From Molanna angustata (taxonomy: Eukaryota; Arthropoda; Insecta; Trichoptera; Molannidae): a stretch of DNA of 64,000 nt. Positions within the stretch are counted from its first letter, which is position 1. Every line of letters starts with the position of its first letter. The stretch covers positions 11,806,546-11,870,545 of the forward strand of contig OY754982.1 of assembly GCA_963576475.1 (NCBI GenBank), written 5' to 3'. This document shows, in pieces, positions 12,641 to 23,515 of the stretch. Below the pieces are notes generated by a model. That model was not told the DNA's origin. It searched no databases and was given only the letters and a program-made list of their open reading frames with translations. The translations under genes were made by a program, and so were the position numbers.

Positions 12641-13394
12641 TTATTTTGAAAAATAAAATAGTAATAATATTTGTTTATTGTGCAAAAAATTTTTTTTTAC
12701 TTTATGTGACGGACTTATTGACTTATTCCAAATAGATAAAAAATGGATTCTTTAATATTTTGATTCAAAAAAACTAAATGAGAATAAAATCAACAAATTG
12801 TCATTTGAAATGATACTCATACTGAAAAATTCAACAAATCCTTCGAGAGTAAAAAGCAGTTACATAAAACTCTCAGACAGAGTAAGTTTTCGTCTTAAGT
12901 AAAAATAAAGGTACTGCCGAACTTGGTTAACTATCTCTATATTACATTGTATTGTGTATGAGAAATAATAATAAAAGAAAATGAAGCAAACAAGACATTA
13001 TCCCTTACCCACGCAAACATTATTAAGAATAATCAACCAGAAAAATCTCTGGCCTTAGGAGATAGGAAGTAAGGAAAAAAATATTAATGAGAATGCTTAT
13101 TGCTTATTTAGTGATGAGCAAATACATGATAATACGTATTGTTTATGGTCTTGATCTTGATTTAAATATTTATAATGCCCATCATCAAATAATAAAGAAC
13201 AATTTATACTCGTTTCGATCTATATTCATATTTCACTTCACACTCAAATATTCAACTTTTAAACGAGAACATCATATAATATGTTTCTTTCATCAAACAA
13301 CTCTTATAAAAAAAACAATCAAATTTTTACATTGGTCTATCAAATTAAAGAAAGGTTGTTTGAGAAACAGGGATATTAAGGCACTTAAAATAAT
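12641..13394. other. No recognised feature
   Basis: AT-rich. The 129-codon plus ORF at 13087-13476 has biased composition and no motif I recognise; it runs into a LINE 3' end and is probably chance. Confidence 0.5.
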
Positions 13395-13500
13395 TATTGT
13401 TTCTTTATTTATTTGTAACTTCTTGAACGTATGTACATATAATTTGTACTCTGGTGGACTTATTGTCAAACGGTAATTTCTTCCAACCAACCAGAGAATA
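13395..13500 (-). mobile_element. LINE 3' end with conserved hairpin motif
   Basis: On the minus strand it reads GGTTGGTTGGAAGAAATTAC, then GACAATAAGTCCACC, then AATAAATAAAG. The same module in the same order occurs at 15130-15242. This is the 3' UTR module seen at many LINE ends in the window. No coding part remains. Confidence 0.6.
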
Positions 13501-13604
13501 CCGTCGTTTTTAAGAGAATATAGTTTTGCGTTTTAATTCATAATCTCATAACCACATGGTTTTTGGAATACATAATAGATTTCTCGAAAAATCCTATGCT
13601 ATGA

Positions 13605-13915
13605 ACATCTACAAAGCTCCCAGGCTATCTGTTCATGTCAGGTTGAGCAGACTGAGGTGGGCTGGACATGTAGGTACAGAGAATGCCGTCCTCGCGGGTA
13701 CCTAAAAGGATTTTGGAAGGACACCCAGGAGGAAGAAGAAAGGTGAGCAGGCCAAGGCTACGATGGGAGGATGAAGTTGGGAAGGACGCATTCCAGTTGC
13801 TGCAAATACAAAATTGGAGGACCGCGGCGGATGATAGGAGGAGTTGGAGGCAAGGATTGATGGAGGCCAAAGCTCGATATGGGCTGTAGAGCCATCGAAG
13901 AAGACGAAGATGAAC
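13605..13915 (+). pseudogene. RTE-like LINE C-terminal fragment
   Basis: The ORF from 13683 encodes RVPKRILEGHPGGRRKVSRP, then RLRWEDEVGKDA and WRTAADDRRSWRQGLMEAK. This is the Arg/Trp-rich C-terminal tail found in RTE-like endonuclease/RT proteins. RLRWAGHVG just upstream is in another frame. It ends in a GAAGAAGACGAAGATGA-type tail. No RT core remains. Confidence 0.7.
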
Positions 13916-14156
13916 ACCTGTGATTATAAATCAGAAATACACAAATATTTTTTTTTTGAAAACACAAAATAATAGAATCTGTCTATGAACAAGAGTCTGT
14001 TCTATCCACTCTACGTCTACATACTATTGATACTATTAATATGTTTAAGATATTCAGTTGAAATTAAATTCTAGATGATTTTTTTTATTTCCCGCCAGTA
14101 TCTGATAATTTTCTAGTTTCGATTCATATGACTAAGATACCTACAATAAAATTCAA
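13916..14156. other. No recognised feature
   Basis: Short AT-rich spacer between two LINE ends. Confidence 0.4.
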
Positions 14157-14560
14157 CTTATTTATTTATTTATTTATTAAAAATATTTTTTTTACAAATA
14201 TAATAATATCTAATGTAGGTATAATACAACTTAAAGTAGTAAATAATATGTAGGTTTTGTACTATAATTACGTTAAAGTTAATGTCATCAGTGTATATGT
14301 ATTAATTTTAATTTGTTTAACTCTACTAGGCTATGCCTGTCCCAGAGTAGCGTTATATAAATCAGTTCTATTATTTTTATGCAACGATTTGAAAAATCTC
14401 ATAGGTATCAATACTTTAAAGATGCATTGAATTTCTTCGTGACTTCGCAGTGTTGCGACCTGCAATTATATCGTGGTGATAAAAGATTTGTTAGTTAATT
14501 TTAAGACTGTAATTGTTCATCACTATTCGCATTATTACCATTACCATACAAGTTGGAAAA
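14157..14560 (-). mobile_element. LINE 3' fragment with TTTA tail
   Basis: A (TTTA)n tract at 14158-14179 looks like a minus-strand 3' tail. The segment 14325-14372 (TACTAGGCTATGCCTGTCCC) recurs at 56396-56448. On the minus strand both encode RTDL..ATLGQA before a stop. Limits are approximate. Confidence 0.45.
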
Positions 14561-15129
14561 GTAGGTAACTACCAACCATTTGTCGTTTTTACATTACATA
14601 AAAAATACAATAACACTACAACTTAAAATAAGACTACTCCATAGGAACAAAATCATACTTGGGATTGTGTAAAAAAACGTCTGAATAATTTAAATTTTAA
14701 TAGAAAATAAACGACAGGGAATCTCGATGTTTTTTATTCACGAATAAATTGGTGTGTACCTAAGACAGAGATAGTTTTTTTGTTGTTGTAGACATTTTCA
14801 ACGCGTCAACATATAAATGAATTTCTCTTAGGGCTAAACGAAATTCCATTATACATTATTTTCTTGATTAACGAGTCTCTTCGCGATAGATAATTTCATA
14901 AAGATGAATTATAAAATATCTATCTATCTGATAATCAAAAATATCTATCTGATAATACCTGACTTCTTCGTACTCTCTTTATCCTTTTGTTTTCCTATCA
15001 TTGCTTTGAACTGTTCTTATAAGTAATCAATATATTTTGTCTTCATATTTTTTACTTTTCTTCTGTAATCTTTATAATCTTTTTTTTATGTTATGTCATT
15101 ACGTTTTTTTTTTCAGGTACACATTTCAT
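14561..15129. other. No recognised feature
   Basis: AT-rich sequence with local short repeats (TATCTATCTGATAAT near 14930-14960). No gene. Confidence 0.4.
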
Positions 15130-15242
15130 TGTATATTATTATCAACTCTGGTTGGTTGGAAGAAATTATCTTTTGACAATTAACCCGCCAGTGTACAAAT
15201 TACGTGTACAAGAAGTAACAAATAAATAAAGAAATAATCATA
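15130..15242 (+). mobile_element. LINE 3' end with conserved hairpin motif
   Basis: It reads CTGGTTGGTTGGAAGAAATT, then GACAATTAACCCGCCAGTGT, then AACAAATAAATAAAG. It is the same module as 13395-13500 in the opposite orientation. Confidence 0.6.
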
Positions 15243-15363
15243 ATTCCATGATTGGCTGTCCGCTTCGATCTACATACTAAATAAATCATACTACATATAT
15301 TATAAAGTATAGGCATTGTGTTGAAGAAATATTTAAATAACAATGTAACTTTAATGTTTATTT

Positions 15364-15532
15364 CCACTTATTTATTTTTATTCCACAACTAGTTACAAGG
15401 ACTGTCGTTCTCTTCTTCAGGTGGGTTTAAACTAAAAACAGTTTCAACTAAAACAGTTTTTAGTTTAAACCCACCTGAAAAAGAGAACGCTAGTTCTTGA
15501 AACTGGTTGTGGAATAAAAAAAAAATAAGTGG
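15364..15532. mobile_element. Palindromic MITE-like hairpin (169 bp)
   Basis: CCACTTATTTATTTTTATTC at the left pairs with GAATAAAAAAAAAATAAGTGG at the right. The pairing continues inward through CCACAACTAGTT and CAGGTGGGTTTAAACTAAAAA to a short loop near 15445. Almost the whole unit is one inverted repeat. No coding capacity. Confidence 0.75.
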
Positions 15533-15709
15533 TAATAAGCAAAGAACCATACTGCACTATAATATTAATTAACTGTGTATTTTCCAACATTCTACTTTTT
15601 ATGTAGAGGAATAATTATTATTCAATAGTATATTTTCCACACTTAGATATTAATTAATGTTTAATTTTTATGTCAATTTAGTTTTGTATGTTCAATTTTA
15701 TTTATTTAA

Positions 15710-16395
15710 TACTATTTTTTTATATTTTTTTGCCATATCTTAACATGTTGTATTTACTTCAATAAACATCGTTTAATCGCGGTTTTTTTAACGTGGTTAG
15801 GTAGGGGACACCACCTATTACGATTTGGATTCATTATACTCCTCCGAAGAAGCGCACTACGTAGAAGGTGGAAACGCAGAATTCGGAAGATCGTTCTACA
15901 GCCGGGCTGTTGTGTTAATAAAAGAGTTCGAGAAGTGACGAGTTCGTGTATATTGAAGGTAAAACGAGTGACTCTATTGTGAATGGGTGGAAGAGGGACT
16001 AGGGATGCAAGTTCTTCTGAGCATCTCCCGTGGTAGTATCTATAGAACAAACTAAGAATACCGACCTTGCATATGTGGTCTAGGGATTGCAATCCATCAG
16101 TCAATGATGGGTCGTCAATCAGACGCACAGCACGCCTTTGTACAGCATCGAGGGTATTCAGTAGGTATTGGGGGGCGACACTCGACAGGGGCCTACCATA
16201 TTTAATAATTGGGCGTATTTGCGCTTTGTAGAGAATAAAAATTCGAGAGAAAAATACCTACGAGCTCTATAAATATAATACGTTCAATTTTTTGGAGGCG
16301 AGTTCACATTAGTTTCAATGAAGCCCCTGTAGTGTAGTTGGTCTGTTATAGATACTCCAAGCAGGTCGTTCGATTTGCTGTTAGGTAAGGTGTTA
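15710..16395 (-). pseudogene. Jockey-type LINE C-terminal fragment
   Basis: Minus-strand translation from about 16260 gives LYKAQIRPIIKYG, then LNTLDAVQRRAVRLIDDPSL (about 16128), LFYRYYHGRCSEELASLVP and a basic end. This post-RT block is characteristic of Jockey-like LINEs. A more degenerate LLGVSI region extends to about 16390. The 124-codon ORF at 15754-16128 is open, but the RT core is gone. Confidence 0.8.
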
Positions 16396-17197
16396 CAACC
16401 ATCCAAATATTATGTAAGTGAAACAAAATGTCTATAATGTGGCTAACGATAAGCTTTTTGTTATAATGGTCTTAGGTATTAGATTTCGTTAATAGCTTAC
16501 TAAACGCTCAACTAGATAAGCACGACTAAAATAGTTAAGATCGGTATTAAAAAATCTTACTTATAAACGTATGTTTAAGATATGACTAACTAGTTTACGG
16601 AATTGTTTAGGAACACCCTCATTTATTTTTTCCATATGTACGCATTGGCTTCACAGATGTCAGAAATCGATAAATGCTTGTAATTTTTGGATAACTGACA
16701 TCTAAAAAAGAAAAAAGCACCGCGTTATGCCGTGTTGAGTAAATTCAAACACGATTGCGATGAAGAATAACAAGGAAAAACGTTGTTCAATTATAGCTGC
16801 ACAGATTATATCTGCTCCATGCAAAGCAGAATACCACGTAACACTGTAACTCCAAGGAAAAACGTTATAAGTATTATATTTTTCTGTCAATCTCGAATAT
16901 GCGATCATATGTGAAAGATCCGCCATTTTGAAATATTTGGAATGACGCGTTAGTCAAGCGTTACACACCATTGACCTGTCCTAACTTGACGTCTATGAAA
17001 TAAAGGTGTAATAAAGATAGTCACGGTTTATAAGTAAAAAAAATCCTTAATCACGCTCTATTAACAGGTTCTTTAGATAGTTTACGTTTATAAATAAGAC
17101 AGTAAGATATGAAGAAAAATTATAGCAATAAAATGAAAGGAGAAAGAAAATGAAATGGATAACAAGTTTGATTAGCACAAATTTAAATGCACTGATA
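16396..17197. other. No recognised feature
   Basis: Moderately AT-rich. The minus ORF at 16702-16926 is unlike any protein family I know. I see no terminal repeats. Confidence 0.45.
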
Positions 17198-17470
17198 TTA
17201 TAAATGCAGTTGAAATGAGATCGTGAACACATTTAGATGGTTTGGCCACATGGGGAGAATGAATGAGGAACGCCTGACGAAGAAAATAATATACATTGCG
17301 GACAGGAATGGAATGAGAGGTCGGGGCCGCCCAAGGAAGGGATGGCACGTCCATGTGAACGGTATTTTGAAAGACGGAAATGCTAGAAGCGTTAACAACA
17401 TGAACATGTACGACGATGTATGAATGTTGACGAGGTGATGAATGTATGTCAAGATATAAGTAAGTAGCGT
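17198..17470 (+). pseudogene. RTE-like LINE C-terminal fragment
   Basis: The ORF 17223-17423 encodes TFRWFGHMGRMNEERLTKKI, then RGRGRPRKGWHVHVNGILK and ARSVNN. This is the conserved C-terminal region of RTE-like LINE proteins. A further CMNVDE segment is frameshifted downstream. It is 5' truncated, and the (AAGT)-like words at 17455-17466 may be its tail. Confidence 0.75.
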
Positions 17471-17576
17471 TCGGTTCTCTCTGTATGTATGGATGTTTTT
17501 TTTTTAATTTTTGAAATGATTTTGGCGATGTTGTATCTCAACGTCAATACGTCAACTATCGAATATTTTTATTATT

Positions 17577-17960
17577 GCATATGCGCAAACATTGGATTTT
17601 TTTCCCTGTCGGGAGTCAAAGATATTTTTTAACAGATTTTTAATTATCTCAATAGAGACGAAGTTGGAATATTTATTGTAGGAGAACCGGGAAATCAAGG
17701 CACCTACAGGGCTTACGACCTGTCATCGGCTGGTTTACGTGATCACTTTATGCGCTTGCGCAACGTTCACCAATTATGCCTTTTAATGAGATCCCCATCA
17801 ATTCAATTTTGAAAGTTCTATATATTGTAATACTGAAATTCTTTTCGCTTGAAAATAAGGAATTTTTACTACAGCCATCTATGGGTGAAATTATGAACAA
17901 CAATCTTATTATTTTTATTTATTTTGTTGGAACGCCATCTATTGAGAGAATTGGTTTTTT
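17577..17960 (+). repeat. Inverted-repeat family F, copy 1 (one arm)
   Basis: From 17645 it reads ATCTCAATAGAGACGAAGTT, GGAATATT, CAAGGCACCTACAGGGC and CGACCTGTCAT, then an interior matching the minus strand of 51778-52216. The opposite arm is missing or too diverged. The preceding 17577-17640 (GCAAACATTGGATTTT) is also shared with 25601-25660 and 51717-51777. Confidence 0.7.
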
Positions 17961-18896
17961 GTAAATACTATCATTTGAAAAAATATTAAGTATGGAGATT
18001 ATTATTATTAAATATAAAATTACACATAACGTACTGTCTAATAAAATTACTGAATGATAAAGTAAAATATCAAGGACCAGAAGTCACAAATTTAAAAGAG
18101 ATAACACAGAGACAATGATATTTTATATGAAACTGTTAGTACAGAGAAGAGTCACGATGAACCATGAGTTAGCAAAACATTGTGTCTACATATAGTGTAT
18201 ATTGTATATATAGCAACGGCAGCTAAACAAATATTTATTTTACCGCAGAAAAACGTTCGAGTTTATTATAATATCAACAAATAAATACATAGGTTCATCT
18301 CCAAACATTATCAGATATCACTGTCCAGTGGCGTGCGAGGGGTCCATTAGCTGGGTATGCCCAAAAAAAATACATCCTGTTTTAAAAATCGTACATGGTT
18401 ATTAATTTTTTTTTGATATTTATTCCAGGCATGAGGCATGTTTTGTAGTTTTAAAAATTATGTCTTTTAATATTATCTACAAAGTTCAAGTGATGATGAT
18501 TTCGTTTTACTTAAAGAGATATTTTTGATTTAACACGATATTGATGATTTTATACTAGGATTAATTTAAATTATGTCGATCGACAGATGATATTTTTACT
18601 GTTTTAATACACCGCATTTAGAAGATGATGAGCACAGTAGGTAAAACGTCCAATGATGATGTGGGGTGAGAATAGGGGAAGATATACGAGAATACATGGG
18701 AGAGAAGGAGACAGATAAAGGTTTTTATCAGACTTGCGTGAATCTTAAAACATTGATTTTATTTTGAATGTATTGCACGTAACAAGGCATCTATGGCTTG
18801 CACGCAACTGTCACTATCTGTAAAGTATTTGGAATTTTCACTTCGGCAATAGACAATTTTCTTTACAATATTAACCGATTTTAATGATTTATTTTT
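17961..18896. other. No gene; possible lone hAT-like terminus
   Basis: At 18323 CAGTGGCGTGCGAGG resembles the start of hAT-type non-autonomous elements. I see no matching CGCCACTG end nearby. The rest is unassigned. Confidence 0.3.
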
Positions 18897-19190
18897 ACCG
18901 GCTTAGAATAGTGCTTCCACTCTTTTCTTTTATTGTTTTCGAGTGTCCCGTAAGAGCCGGGTAATCGAAAATACAACAGGCAACTATAACATCTCACATA
19001 GTTCAGCAATGAGGTTCACCACCCATTCTGAATATAGTGCCTTTTTAGGTGAGACGAGACTGGTGTGTGGGTATACACAGATATGTTGTGCTCCCTTTTA
19101 TAAGGCAATGCACACCCGCACACCTTTCGCTGGTTACCCCACATTGTGGGATATGCCGTGATGGTATGAATGTATGAATGAATGAATGAT
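18897..19190 (+). repeat. Dispersed repeat A, copy 2
   Basis: Uninterrupted copy of repeat A, running from CCGGCTTAGAATAGTGCTTC to GTGGGATATGCCGTGATGGT, then ATGAATGAATGAATGA. The simple-repeat tail suggests retroposition with the 3' end here. The short ORFs inside are chance. Confidence 0.7.
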
Positions 19191-19369
19191 TTATTTTTAC
19201 TATCCATTGTTTACCAGTTGTTTTCATTTCGGTCATATTTTTTTGTATTCAAAACAAGAAAATTAATAGATTTTGAAAATATTTGCATAAAACCTTCAAA
19301 TTTTCGTCTGAAAAAATATGTAAGAAAATAACACAAAAATAAAAAACATTATTTTTAAGTATTGCATTC

Positions 19370-19510
19370 ATGCATACCATCACGGTATATCTCACAATGT
19401 GGGGTAACCAGTGACAGTTATGCGGGAGTGCACTACCTTACAAATGGAAGCACAACACATGCGTATATTCCTACACACCACTTCATTTAGAATGGGTGGT
19501 TATCATATAT
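19370..19510 (-). repeat. Dispersed repeat A, copy 3 (partial)
   Basis: Shares CATACCATCACGGTATATC, TGGGGTAACCAG, GCACAACACATGCGTATAT and GAATGGGTGGT with the other copies. It is 5' truncated in the retroposon polarity. Confidence 0.65.
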
Positions 19511-20668
19511 ACACTTCAATGTACCGGTTCGTCGCTCTATAAAATAAGTTATTTTATATTCTGTATTTAATTGTTACTTCGTAAATTTAAAAAAATAAAT
19601 AATAACATAATACATTCAAGATCTATAAAAAAATGAGAGATTCAAATATCGATGAATTTAATATCCTTGGTTTGGGGTGGAGTAGAGATGATGAATAACA
19701 GTTTCTCATTGATATTCATGATAGAACAATATAGTATAATAACGACGACGGCTATAAACATACTAATTGAACTTGACAACAGCTATAAGTGAAAGACGCC
19801 GGGCACACAACACACCTTTTATATATGTAACATCAGTCGCTCATGCTGTCTCGCACGCACTCACAATATCTCACAATGAAAATAATAGATACCTACTGTT
19901 ATTGAATATTATAATTATTTCTGAGAATTTTATTCGAATGAGCAAGTTAATTTTAAAGTCTAATACCCAAATTATTTATGCGAAAATATATCGATTCGAT
20001 TGCGTATATGGTTAGGAGAAAACATACATATTTATACTTATCTCTTTGGTCCCATCTTCCTTATACGTCCATTTATCTGCACCTGACATATTTAAGGATT
20101 CTTATTTTGTATCACATATTGATCCTGTCACAGATTTTCAGAAGCTGGTCCGCCTCCCAATTTATTTCTAAGGAAAACTCTCTGGCGTGACTATGTTTGT
20201 TTGAACAAACCCCATGAGAAATCGAGTAAGAATCTTCACTGTCAATCCAATATGCCTCAGTTCCCTACCTCCCTAATACTTATCGTCAATAAGGGTAAAT
20301 AAACAAATTGGGTGCTTCTAACACACGAGTATTAAGAGATTTTCGAAGTTCAAATAATTTGCTTTGATTTAAAACAATAACAGTATTTTATTTCAATACA
20401 CCTTTTGTATTTAATAAATCAATTTGAAAGCTTCTTTGAAATTCAACATTCTAGCAGCTCATTAAATCGAAACTTTAGTTACTTTCCTATTTGACTATAC
20501 CTACAATTGATTTAATCGTTATAAAGTCAATACTCTGAATCAACTTTGAAAGAAAATATAGTCATTTTAATCTATTTTTAATGTCGCTCATTTATAATGA
20601 GAAAAGTCACTCTCCAACATTTATAATGAATGAATATTATGGTTTAAAAAAGAAAACATATACATGTA
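19511..20668. other. No recognised feature
   Basis: AT-rich. Short ORFs at 19767-20190 and 20581-20838 have no recognisable similarity, and the last overlaps a palindrome. Confidence 0.45.
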
Positions 20669-20843
20669 CAGTGTTATTTATAAAAATAAATTTGGTTCAA
20701 TTGAACCCGGTTCAAAGTCTTATTCTGAAATTCAAATATTCTCATATAAAAATAAATAATTATTGGATAAGAATATTTGAATTTCAGAATAAGACTTTGA
20801 ACCGGGTTCAATTGAACCAAATTTATTTTTATAAATAACACTG
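20669..20843. mobile_element. 175-bp palindromic MITE, 74-bp perfect arms
   Basis: Arm 20669-20742 and arm 20770-20843 are exact reverse complements around a 27-nt loop. The ends are CAGTG and CACTG, as in many Tc1/mariner and some hAT elements. A TA precedes the left end, but the right flank reads ctag, so a TA duplication is not clean. Perfect arms imply a recent insertion or repair-based homogenisation. Confidence 0.85.
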
Positions 20844-20875
20844 CTAGTGTTCTTTAGAAATAAAATGGTTTGAAT

Positions 20876-21325
20876 TTTTAGTCCTCATTACACCTACTAG
20901 TGGGGAGTTATGAATTAGCAATTTAAGGTTATTTTTTATTGCAGATTGTCAACATGAAAGTTTCATAACTATATATCTGCATGTGTGTGTGCTGCGTACT
21001 ATGTGCTTTGTGATAAGTACAGCGTGTTACTTCTACTCAATCCATTGTAGACTAAAATATTCATTCGATTCTTTTCAAATTTTTGTATAGGTATCTAATA
21101 CTCGTTTAGACCCCATTAGATTTTGAAGGATATCTAAATAGTGCTTCTTATTTTTTTAACTATCAAATATTTCAATGTGGTTCCAAGCTCAGGAAACTTA
21201 TAATTTGATATTTTTATTTTCAAATTCCTAAAAAAGCACATTACTATCAAATGGCTTTGACGAATTATCAAGTTTTCATAGTTTTTTATAATAATGGTTT
21301 GTTTATTAATTAGAAGGATATTTTT
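20876..21325 (-). repeat. TIR family T, copy 1 (divergent)
   Basis: On the minus strand it follows family T: a terminal TAATGAGGAC..CTCCCCACTA hairpin, TTTCATGTTGACAATCTGCA, and CCTTCAAAATCTAATGGGGTC. It is recognisable by order and spacing rather than exact identity. The right limit is approximate. Confidence 0.6.
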
Positions 21326-21800
21326 CTAACAATTTGTCCCTTTGTCCTTGTAAAAAGGAATATTATACTAAGACAAAATTAAATTGCTTCACTAATTCAC
21401 GTACAAATTTTCTTATTATTTTTATTTTGCCTTCATGTGCTTCCATCTTTCAGTGTTTTATACCAGATGGTAGCCCGTGTTGGATAGAGTGAGAAGGGAA
21501 TATTGCACCTACCTAGTGGTGAACTTCTTCCTTCGTATCGGAGGTCTTCACGGAAGGTACCCACAGACTGTAACTTCTTTATCACAACACAAAATAATGA
21601 TGGTAATGATGATGATCAAAATAATAAGACACACCACTTCCAAACACGGTTTGGGTATTAAAGGGGGCGCACGGCGCGCAGTATTTAGTTGATCAATACG
21701 AAAGGACACGAAATACGTATTTTTCGAGCGTATCAAAACTATTTTACTTCATCAACTGTCAGTGACGTACACGACGACGAGTTATAGACGACGGTATATA
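21326..21800. other. Segment with a repeat shared with 9155-9245
   Basis: 21475-21565 is about 80% similar to 9155-9245 in inverted orientation (GGGAATATTGCA, CTTCTTCCTTCGTATCGGAG). The function is unknown. The rest is unassigned. Confidence 0.5.
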
Positions 21801-22283
21801 CAGCTAATCAACTCGTGTAGGTAATAATAATAATAATAAAATTATTTTATTATGCAAAACAAATCACATAATGTGGCGGACTTATTGCCCGTAGACAATT
21901 TCTACCAGTCAACCACACTAGTTAATACAATAGTACATGCAAGTACAAAATACAAAAAAACATACAGCTAGTCAACTCGTGTAGGTAATAATAATAATAA
22001 TAAAATTATTTTATTATGCAAAATAGATCACATAATGTGGCGGACTTATTGCCCGTAGACAATTTCTACCAGTCAACCACACTAGTTAATACAATAGTAC
22101 ATGCAAGTACAAAATACAAAAAAACATACAGCTAGTCAACTCGTGTAGGTAATAATAATAATAATAAAATTATTTTATTATGCAAAACAAATCACATAAT
22201 GTGGCGGACTTATTGCCCGTAGCAATTTCTACCATTCAACAACACAAGTAAATACAATAGTACATGCAAGTACAAAATACAAA
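21801..22283 (-). repeat. Three 164-bp tandem copies of a LINE 3' end plus flank
   Basis: Units start at 21801, 21965 and 22129 with CAGCTARTCAACTCGTGTAGG, then (TAA)n, then a LINE 3' UTR with GTGGCGGACTTATTGCCCGT. Units 1 and 2 are nearly identical. Unit 3 differs more and is continuous with the LINE coding fragment to its right. The first 22 bp of each unit look like the insertion flank. Confidence 0.9.
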
Positions 22284-22700
22284 AAAAAACCAATAGGTTT
22301 TCATGAAAATAAGAAAGGAAAAATAAATAATACAAAAATGCAAACATTTATATAAAAAAAAACATGAATTAAAATAATAATGATAATGTCCAAAAATTGG
22401 AAAAGGATGGGTTGGGAAGGGATGAAGGATAAAGGAATTATAGTACCTAATGAAGATAAGAAGTGTGACCTCAGAAGCTTCTTAAAAACCATTAAGCTAG
22501 GAGCTTCTCTTATACCATTGGATAATTGGTTCCACAGCCGGGCTGAGTGTATTGTGAACGAGTAAGTGTAGGAATATGTGTGGTGTATTGGTATTGATAG
22601 TATACCTACTTTGTTTAAGGTAGCAATATTGTTGGGAGAGGAAAAGGTTTGGAAGTGTTGCCACATTTATCGAACAGCATTATTTTGAATACAAAATGTT
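22284..22700 (-). pseudogene. CR1/Jockey-type LINE C-terminal fragment
   Basis: The minus ORF 22301-22666 contains SFTIHSARLWNQLSNGIREA, then SLMVFKKLLRSHFLS. This is the terminal block of Jockey/CR1-like proteins. A low-complexity hydrophobic run follows and is probably translated UTR. Its 3' UTR is the first unit of the adjacent tandem array. Confidence 0.75.
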
Positions 22701-23194
22701 TGAAAACGATATGTATGTAGTTATCGGCAGAAAAACTGAGAAATTTCGGAGGAGAGGGGACGGTTTGCGCCGATTCCAACAGAGTAAAAAATCTTAACTT
22801 GCTCTCTGCCCAACTCACGTGATTTCTCAATCGCTTTGCCGACAGCTACGTATATAATAACAAAGAAAACATATCAAAAATTGGTGAAAAAAAACTGGTT
22901 GGGGATTTCGTAGTTGAAAAAAATGTCCGATGATTAATGGCGAAAACGAGAAGAAAAATGAGTTACAGAAACTAGATAATGAAGAAATCTTTTGTTTTTG
23001 CTGACATCAAGTCTAACGCAAAACACAAAGAACAATCTACATTAGTCTAAAGTTTTCTAACCCTAATAAACCTATAATAAATAAGTAAATATCTTCCACT
23101 ATTAGGGATAAGGGGTGATACATTATTTTACAAGAATTAAATTCAGATTTTAAAAGGAAATTTTGATGTTACCAAATATATAATAATAAAAACT
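22701..23194. other. No recognised feature
   Basis: No ORF or repeat that I can assign. Confidence 0.4.
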
Positions 23195-23345
23195 CAATCA
23201 TCATCATCATTGGTCCTACAGCCCGTTGTGGGCCATGGCCTCCTTCAAAATCCGTCGCCATTCCTCCCTGCACTCTGCGACTCTCTTCCAGTTGTTAAGG
23301 CCCAGCGCTCGTATATCATCCTCCACGTCGTCTAGCCATCTAATT
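23195..23345 (-). mobile_element. RTE-like LINE 3' fragment with (GAT)n tail
   Basis: Minus-strand 3' end of an RTE-like element: (ATC)n at 23203-23215 on the plus strand, then CCTACAGCCC, GGCCTCCTTCAAAATCCG and TCGTCTAGCCATCTAAT. 50540-50645 and 61812-62015 have the same layout. Confidence 0.65.
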
Positions 23346-23515
23346 TTATGTAGACTCAATACTGATTATAAAAATAATAATTAAGATATAATATAAATTT
23401 TATTTCAAGGGAAATGGTTAAAAACAACGTTGTAATTACAACACAAAATAAAATAAATTCTCAGAATAAGTTCAGAAAATTTATCATTTACAATTGAGCA
23501 AATAAAACTATATTT

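Noticed and set aside
13087..13476. 129-codon plus-strand ORF
   Set aside because: Biased AT-driven composition, no motif, and it overlaps a LINE 3' end on the other strand.
18323..18360. Complete hAT element starting CAGTGGCG
   Set aside because: No matching inverted end or 8-bp duplication within reach; kept only as a possible lone terminus, as is the similar word at 52554.
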